From an uncultured Phycisphaerales bacterium (lineage in GTDB: Bacteria > Planctomycetota > Phycisphaerae > Tepidisphaerales > Tepidisphaeraceae): DNA of 64,000 nt. Positions 59,143 to 64,000 of this stretch are shown in pieces; position 1 is the first letter of the stretch, and each line of letters begins with the position of its first letter. The notes below the pieces were generated by a model. That model ran no database searches, was not told the DNA's origin, and saw only the letters and a program-made list of their open reading frames with translations. The stretch lies in contig CAIQIQ010000125.1 in NCBI GenBank assembly GCA_903871935.1, positions 1-64,000 of the forward strand. Reading direction: 5' to 3'. A program made the position numbers and the translations under genes.

Positions 59143-59914
59143 AGTAAATCTCGCGGTACATCAGGAAGTTTGTCCAGTTGCGCAGGGCATACCCGCTCTT
59201 GGCCAGATTCGCCTCATCGAACTTGCCTGTCTCGCCGGCGGTCGGGTGAACGCCGTCCGCATCGATCAGCGTGCCATCCCACGATTCGCCCGGCCGGCGC
59301 TTCAGGATCTCCCCATAGTAATCGACCAGCGGCACCTGGTTCTTCGTGGCCAGTTCGCGAATGATTCCGTTCGCCTCTTCCACCGCCTTCATGGCCCCGC
59401 GCTTCGGCGGGATCGTGTTCAGTATCGGGATGCATCTGGCCGCGACACACTTGTCGATGACCTTCTGGAGCCCTTCCCGGTATCCCTCCGGCACCTTGCC
59501 TCCGCTGATATCGTTGGTGCCGATCATGATGATCGCCACCTCGGGTTTGTTCCTGCTGATCGCCCCGTCGATATGTTCAAGGAGCTTGCCAACCGTCCAG
59601 CCGGAATAGTTTCCGTTCTCCGGCTCTTTGGCCCGTGTCCCTTTGATCACATCACGCCAGCGCTGCTCCGGCTGTTTCGGCAAACCATCATCCTTCAGGA
59701 ACGGCAGCGGATCGCACCAGTCGAAGACCGACCAGAACGCCATCGAGTAGGTGATCGAGTCACCGAACTGCGCCACAAACCCGCGATCTCCGGCAAACCC
59801 AGCATGGACTTCCTTGGCCTTGTCGAGCCAATAGGGCTTTTGCTCCGCGCCCAATGCCGCCCCGTACCCCATTGCCACCAACAAGACGGCGATAACCCGA
59901 ATGTACCTGCACAT
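59111..59914 (-). CDS. Secreted SGNH/GDSL hydrolase
   Basis: 267 residues from the ATG at 59914 (GGAGG upstream). A signal peptide (IRVIAVLLVAMGYGAALGAE) is cleaved near residue 22. Block I is FVAQFGDSITYSM (Ser near 53), then YSGWTVGKLLEHIDGAI with block II Gly, IIMIGTNDISGGK (block III) and DGVHPTAGETG (block V, Asp and His). It resembles platelet-activating-factor acetylhydrolase-like esterases and carbohydrate esterases. It is convergent with the GH51-like gene, overlapping its 3-prime end. Confidence 0.87.
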   Translation of the reverse strand: MCRYIRVIAVLLVAMGYGAALGAEQKPYWLDKAKEVHAGFAGDRGFVAQFGDSITYSMAFWSVFDWCDPLPFLKDDGLPKQPEQRWRDVIKGTRAKEPENGNYSGWTVGKLLEHIDGAISRNKPEVAIIMIGTNDISGGKVPEGYREGLQKVIDKCVAARCIPILNTIPPKRGAMKAVEEANGIIRELATKNQVPLVDYYGEILKRRPGESWDGTLIDADGVHPTAGETGKFDEANLAKSGYALRNWTNFLMYREIYFTVLSPTSGR

Positions 59915-59969
59915 AGGCCTGTTCCTCCTGATGCGGCTCCAACGTATGGCCGTCCTGCCTGCAACGCAA

Positions 59970-60540
59970 CACAAACATTGTGGATAACTGAACAGGTGCG
60001 CAAGTTGCGGCGAGAGTCCCCCCTATGCATCAACTGCTGTGGAGACAACGGTTTAGGAGGGAATCGAGGGAGGAGGTGCGCAAGTTTATTTCGGTCATTG
60101 GTCCAAATGTCGTTGGTCGGGGAGAGGGTGTCGCTCGGGGCGAGGGACCCACGTTCAAAGATGCTCAGGATCGCGGGCGCTGTTCGACTGTCGGGGGAAC
60201 CGGCCTTCCGGCTCTACTACGAACAAAGATGCTCAAGATCGTGTGCGCAGATCTGAGATCAATGTAACTCGGATAACACATTGGACAAGGTGCTCAAGAT
60301 CGATGCGCATCTTTGGGCAGCGATCGCCTACTTGGCCGGTAGGAATAGTCGTATTCAGTTGTCAAATAGCGTGGCCGGTTAGAGGCGGGGAGGAGTGAAA
60401 AAAACAATGCTCCCCCATAATATAGGGTCGATTTGGAGGGGGTCGATTTTGGAAGATGAGGATTGGCAACGGTTTACGATCGTGAAGAGATCTTCTCACT
60501 TTTTTGGAGAGCAATAAATCATCAAGGTAGCCCGGCGCGA
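59970..60540 (-). repeat. Long intergenic repeat element, copy C (inverted)
   Basis: The 59915-60654 gap has no gene. Read on the minus strand it shows, from 60490 downward: CCTCATCTTCCAAAATCGAC, CCCTCCAAATCGACCCTATA, GCTATTTGACAACTGAATAC (60350-60370), TTGAGCACCTT (60283-60293), TTGAGCATCTTTG (near 60230), CTGAGCATCTTTGAACGTGG (near 60165), TTGCGCACCTCCTCCCTCGA (near 60075), GCATAGGGGG (near 60020) and TTGCGCACCTGTTCAG then TTATCCACA at 59987. The order is that of copies A and B. The GTCAC triplets and TGCTACAC iterons are absent. Confidence 0.78.
59979..59987 (-). promoter_or_regulatory. DnaA-box-like TTATCCACA ending repeat copy C
   Basis: A perfect TTATCCACA on the minus strand, 15 bases after TGCGCA, mirroring the end of copies A and B. 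Confidence 0.5.
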
Positions 60541-60654
60541 GGCGCATAGGGCAAAGCCGCTGCCGGTCTTGTACCGGGAAGCTTCCCTCGTTGGCGGACG
60601 CCTTGGGGCAGCAGGCTGCAAGCCTGCGCCACGAATGCTCGCGAACGCGGGAAC

Positions 60655-61557
60655 TCAGCGCACCACCGGAGCTGTGGCGGGAGTGATTCCCACGGTGGCG
60701 ATCAGGCGTTGGTTGACCTCAGATACGGCCTCGCCGCATTCCGGACAGATTCCGGACACATTCCCACGCAGATCGTAGCCGCATGCCTCGCAGTATGGCT
60801 CATCCGGGCTGAAGACCTTGGTACGGCGATGCTTCTTCCATATGACTTTGGTTCTGGCCGTGCCATCGCCCAGGCGAGGTCCCTCGTTCATTTGAACCGC
60901 CATGGTGAGAACGAAAATGCCGGATATGTAGGGAAGCCCTAAGGTCCAGTTCCTCTTGAAGGACCGGCCAAAGCCAATGGGTTCCAGAGTTGTGCGGTCC
61001 ACAACCTGCACGCCCATGAGCTTCTTTCCCAGCGAATGGCCGGCAAACCCATCCTTGAATGCGAAGACGAACCCCAGGAGGATTCCCAGGATCATCCCCA
61101 GCCAGAACACGATACGAAAGCCCAATCCCAGGACCGTACACCCGTGATTGACGGCGACCCCGATTAGGACCGTGAAGATGGTGAAGGATATTCTATCGAT
61201 CAGGAACGCAGCCTGCCGCCGGTTTGCAAATGCGTAGTAGCATTTCCGGCATACCTGTCTGCCATACAAGACCATTGGCTTTTTTATTCGTTCTGTGTCG
61301 TGGCACAGCGGACATGCCTTCTCAATCTCCTGGCGTGGCGGCTCGGGTTCGTCGCCACGGCACAGTTCCTCGCACTCGCGCACGGGGCGCCATGTTTGCT
61401 CGCCCTCTTTGCGTACAAGGTGGTCCAGACGAAGCGATCTCGCTTTCACCCAACCACGCAGGATTGTCTCGCTGATTGGACCGATAGGCTTACCACCATG
61501 TTCGTAGTACCACTGCCCCTCAGGCGGGTCGTTCCCGGTGCTCGGTGATGTGCCCAT
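60655..61557 (-). CDS. GYF-RDD membrane protein with zinc ribbon
   Basis: 300 residues from the ATG at 61557 (GGGAGG 7 bases upstream). Residues 10-70 are a GYF_2 domain (GQWYYEHGGKPIGPISETIL). A Cys4 segment follows (ACPLCHDTERIKKPM...VCRKCYYAF). An RDD domain spans about 110-230 with RQAAFLIDRISFTIFTVLIG, FKDGFAGHSLGKKLMGVQVV and a hydrophobic helix. The C-terminus has the CEACGYDLRGN...CPECGE zinc ribbon. The combination is typical of planctomycetes; the function is unknown. Confidence 0.75.
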   Translation of the reverse strand: MGTSPSTGNDPPEGQWYYEHGGKPIGPISETILRGWVKARSLRLDHLVRKEGEQTWRPVRECEELCRGDEPEPPRQEIEKACPLCHDTERIKKPMVLYGRQVCRKCYYAFANRRQAAFLIDRISFTIFTVLIGVAVNHGCTVLGLGFRIVFWLGMILGILLGFVFAFKDGFAGHSLGKKLMGVQVVDRTTLEPIGFGRSFKRNWTLGLPYISGIFVLTMAVQMNEGPRLGDGTARTKVIWKKHRRTKVFSPDEPYCEACGYDLRGNVSGICPECGEAVSEVNQRLIATVGITPATAPVVR

Positions 61558-61702
61558 GGCCAGGCCTCCCAAAGTGACCATCTTCGGATCTTCCTTTACC
61601 AATTCAAGTCGCGTGGGCACAGAGAAGAATGGCCGGGCGGCGGATTCGGCGCGCCTTGCACAGACGGGAGGAACGCAAGAGAATCGGGCCGGGAGGTCAG
61701 AG

Positions 61703-62200
61703 ATGCCCTTGTCGAGAGCAGCGAATGCGTTGCGGTGGTTAGCAGCGGGCGTCTTCCTGTCCGGGTTAGCTGGATGCGGCTACCAAGTGCCGGCTGCGGG
61801 CCGATACACCGCGGGCTACAAGTGGTTGAGCCCCAATAATCAGCATGCAGCCCTCATGGATCACTATACCAAGGAGCAGTTGGAACACGTTGCAGGCAAG
61901 CCAACAATCGATGATGGAGAGGAGTGGATATACGTGACCAAGGTCGAGCAGAACCAGGGCATCCCGGTTGACATGCTCTTCGCCGCGTATGCCACGGGAG
62001 AGGCCCCGGTCTGGAAGACGACTGTCGTGACGTTTGATCTATCTGGCCATGTCTCGATGATTGCGACGGGTAGTGTGCGATCCCGCATCGCAGAAGATAC
62101 GCGATACGGGTATATCATGGGCATCCCGATCCTTCGCGGAGACAGGATCCGTTCTAAGCCGGAGATCAAAGGTGAATGCCTCGGGCCAGCCGGTTTTTGA
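61703..62200 (+). CDS. Small lipoprotein, SmpA/BamE-like
   Basis: A 165-residue protein from the ATG at 61703 (GGGAGG 6 bases upstream). The signal peptide ends in LSGLAGC (lipobox). The mature region has MDHYTKEQLEHVAGKPTIDD and EEWIYVTKVEQ, the pattern of the SmpA/OmlA fold (helix-helix, then a strand with W-x-Y), often found in outer-membrane lipoproteins. The similarity is faint. The family is otherwise unknown, and there is no link to neighbours. Confidence 0.6.
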   Translation: MPLSRAANALRWLAAGVFLSGLAGCGYQVPAAGRYTAGYKWLSPNNQHAALMDHYTKEQLEHVAGKPTIDDGEEWIYVTKVEQNQGIPVDMLFAAYATGEAPVWKTTVVTFDLSGHVSMIATGSVRSRIAEDTRYGYIMGIPILRGDRIRSKPEIKGECLGPAGF

Positions 62201-62235
62201 TTTTGGCAAAGTCGAGATGCGCCGGATTGATGAGG

Positions 62236-62796
62236 TCAGTTCTGCTGCCGCACCTCGACGGGCATCTGGCTGAGCCGCTTCAGGATCTTCTGGCGTCGGC
62301 GCACCGGCCACCAGTCATACAGGTAGATCTCCATCGGCCGCCACATTGCCACCCAACCGGCTATGGTCAGGCTTTCCCGGCCGAGAACGGAGAACGCGCC
62401 GGCTCCCTCTCCCACCAACAGCTTGCTCAATGTCAGACAGGTGGCCAGAAAGACCAGTCCGGTGAACAGACTTCTGCGGCCGTCCTGCATGAGATGCCGG
62501 AACTCCAGCCGGTTGAGTTCAACGCGATAGGCGAAGTAATGGTGGATGGCGCGTTCGATCATGGACTGCGGGTCCTGGTCTGGTGGCAACGTGCCCAGAT
62601 GGACAACCAATGCAACTGGTTCGTGCAGAGGAAATTCCCGCGCCCAGCTCACGATGAACTCTTCCGCATCATGGTCCAAGTCTTTTTCGTTGAAAGGCGA
62701 GGGGTCCATGGTGTTGAATAACTGCCCAATATCCCGCAGCTTGAGTTCGATGCGGTGCATGTTGGTTGGGTCTTGGCCGTGCAGGTTCGAATTCAT
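62236..62796 (-). CDS. Hypothetical membrane-associated protein
   Basis: About 186 residues from the ATG at 62796; 62760 is an alternative. RIELKLRDIGQLFNTMDPSP and FNEKDLDHDAEEFIVSWARE open the protein, a start recognised from other bacterial hypothetical families. HHYFAYRVELNRLEFRHLMQ leads to a hydrophobic helix pair (SLFTGLVFLATCLTLSKLL and SLTIAGWVAMWRPMEIYLYD) and a basic C-terminus (VRRRQKILKRLSQMPVEV). The function is unknown. It is convergent with the 61703 gene. Confidence 0.65.
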   Translation of the reverse strand: MNSNLHGQDPTNMHRIELKLRDIGQLFNTMDPSPFNEKDLDHDAEEFIVSWAREFPLHEPVALVVHLGTLPPDQDPQSMIERAIHHYFAYRVELNRLEFRHLMQDGRRSLFTGLVFLATCLTLSKLLVGEGAGAFSVLGRESLTIAGWVAMWRPMEIYLYDWWPVRRRQKILKRLSQMPVEVRQQN

Positions 62797-63109
62797 GCGT
62801 AAGAGGGTAACCGGGAGCGGCCAACTTGTTGAGCGGTCTCTCGAGCGCATTCTGAAACTGGATGTCCTGTTACGCGGGCATAAGTGCATTGCCTATATGG
62901 TTTAGGCCGGTGACCGCCTTGCAGGAATACAACGCTGCCGCCCCGATCCACTCCCTACAAGGAATCGAGGTTGTCAATCCCCTACCCCATTCCGGCCGCC
63001 ACTGGGAAGAGAGCTATGACTGCGCCTCTGTCGATATGGTGTCTGTCAGCGTAGGGGATAAACTCCGGCAAACCGCATCGCACAACCAGACAACTGGAGC
63101 AAATCACAC

Positions 63110-64000
63110 ATGCCAAATCTCGTGCTCGAAAACGACCTGTACCTGCTGGAGTTCGACGCCGCCCATGGCGCCCTCGTGCGTCTGCGCGACAAGGTCGGTG
63201 GGTGCGAGGTCATCGCTGAACCGCGCCTGAGCGAGAGCTTCCGCCTGCTTCTGCCTATGCCGGAGATGCATGCCCATTACATCTTGGGTAACCAGCAAGA
63301 GCTCTCCCACGGCAAGGTCACGGGTAGCCGCGCGGTTCTGCGCTGGAACGGACCGCTGAATAGCCCCCAAGGTCAGTTCGACATCGCCGTGGTTTTAGCG
63401 GTTGAGTTGGCCGGCGATACCGCGGTCTTCCAGATGCAGGTGATCAACCGCTCATCGCTGGTTCTGACCGAAGTTTGGCAAGCCATGGTTGGTGGAATGA
63501 CAGGCCTGGGCGGCGACGATGCAGCGCGGCGGCAGACCCGCGCCACGCTTCCGATCGGGCATGGCAACTGGGACCGCGATTTGTTCGCCAACTTCGGCAC
63601 GCGCGAATGCCTGGGCGTGACCCATGCTGAGCACCATTTCGCGTATCCACTGCAGTTGTCCATGCCGTGGCTGTGCCTGCACAATCCCCAGACAGGACGG
63701 GCGCTCTACTGCGCTGCCTTGGAACAGACTCCCCGAACCAAGCTGATTCGCCTGGCGCTGCTGCCGGGCGTGGCACATGAGCGCAAGGGAACCGACTGGC
63801 TGCGGCCGGACGAAGTGGATGGTGAGCCGATCGGCGTGACAATGAACTGGGTCAACATCCCGCATACGCAGCCGGGGCAGACGTTTGTTGGACCGCAGAT
63901 CGTCATCCAGTGTCATGCGGGCAATTGGCGGCAATCGGCCGGGCTCTACCGACAATGGTTCGAAAATCAGTTCCTCGTGGTCGACTCACGCGAGCAGTGG
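63110..64000 (+). CDS. Glycosidase-like protein, N-terminal part (truncated by window)
   Basis: At least 297 residues; the frame is open to the last base. The ATG at 63110 is preceded by GGAG 11 bases upstream. The N-terminal beta-sandwich (NLVLENDLYLLEFDAAHGAL, RLRDKVGGCEVIAEPRLSES) and VFQMQVINRSSLVLTEVWQA resemble the N-terminal domains of DUF6259-type or six-hairpin glycosidases. HAGNWRQSAGLYRQWFENQF near the end precedes the expected catalytic barrel. No signal peptide is visible. The family call is tentative. Confidence 0.6.
   Translation, partial: MPNLVLENDLYLLEFDAAHGALVRLRDKVGGCEVIAEPRLSESFRLLLPMPEMHAHYILGNQQELSHGKVTGSRAVLRWNGPLNSPQGQFDIAVVLAVELAGDTAVFQMQVINRSSLVLTEVWQAMVGGMTGLGGDDAARRQTRATLPIGHGNWDRDLFANFGTRECLGVTHAEHHFAYPLQLSMPWLCLHNPQTGRALYCAALEQTPRTKLIRLALLPGVAHERKGTDWLRPDEVDGEPIGVTMNWVNIPHTQPGQTFVGPQIVIQCHAGNWRQSAGLYRQWFENQFLVVDSREQW

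Overview
The window looks like chromosome of a free-living, GC-rich bacterium of the Planctomycetes, most likely a Phycisphaerae-type lineage. The evidence is a giant surface protein with the planctomycete N-terminal signature LESRILLS, CGYDLR...CPECG zinc ribbons, a GYF-RDD membrane protein, several UroD-like methyltransferase homologues and DUF4091 glycan enzymes. No rRNA or tRNA was recognised.

Layout. 0.4-3.0 kb: a small nuclease-type defence cluster, with an Mrr-like membrane endonuclease flanked by two proteins that share a D...EVE nuclease-like domain. 4.7-16.0 kb: housekeeping and signalling, with a methyltransferase, a lipid kinase and kdsA in close succession, a three-gene phosphorelay read leftward, a DUF4143 ATPase with a double palindromic operator, lysA, and a second hybrid kinase. 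16.1-21.4 kb: a defence island with an MmeI-like fused restriction-modification enzyme, a toxin-antitoxin-SecB-like chaperone (TAC) operon and a PD-(D/E)XK nuclease. 22.6-27.7 kb: a BASS-type transporter, tgt and ppk1. 28-39 kb: a glycan-binding lipoprotein with a UroD-like protein, a YncE/phosphoesterase fusion, a DAHP synthase-chorismate mutase fusion and three more toxin-antitoxin loci, one with a frameshifted toxin. 39.3-64 kb: a region rich in polysaccharide degradation genes: a heparinase II/III-like lyase, two DUF4091 proteins, two SGNH hydrolases, a GH51-like arabinofuranosidase, two more UroD-like proteins, a cadherin-repeat metalloprotease, and a partial glycosidase running off the end.

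The intergenic DNA is the most unusual part. A complex non-coding element of about 0.6-1.4 kb occurs in three long copies (about 3.2-4.6, 21.5-22.6 and, inverted, 60.0-60.5 kb) and two partial copies. The copies share ordered blocks: an AT-rich CATATA...GAGGAAC block, TTGAGCAYCTT/TGCGCACCT motifs, and a DnaA-box-like TTATCCACA end. They are also full of degenerate heptanucleotide repeats. One copy carries seven TGCTACAC iterons phased at 10-11 bp. A heptamer tract has also entered the reading frame of a histidine kinase gene.

Starts were chosen from visible ribosome binding sites and family lengths. Functions are inferred from motifs and remembered family features; no database search was possible.
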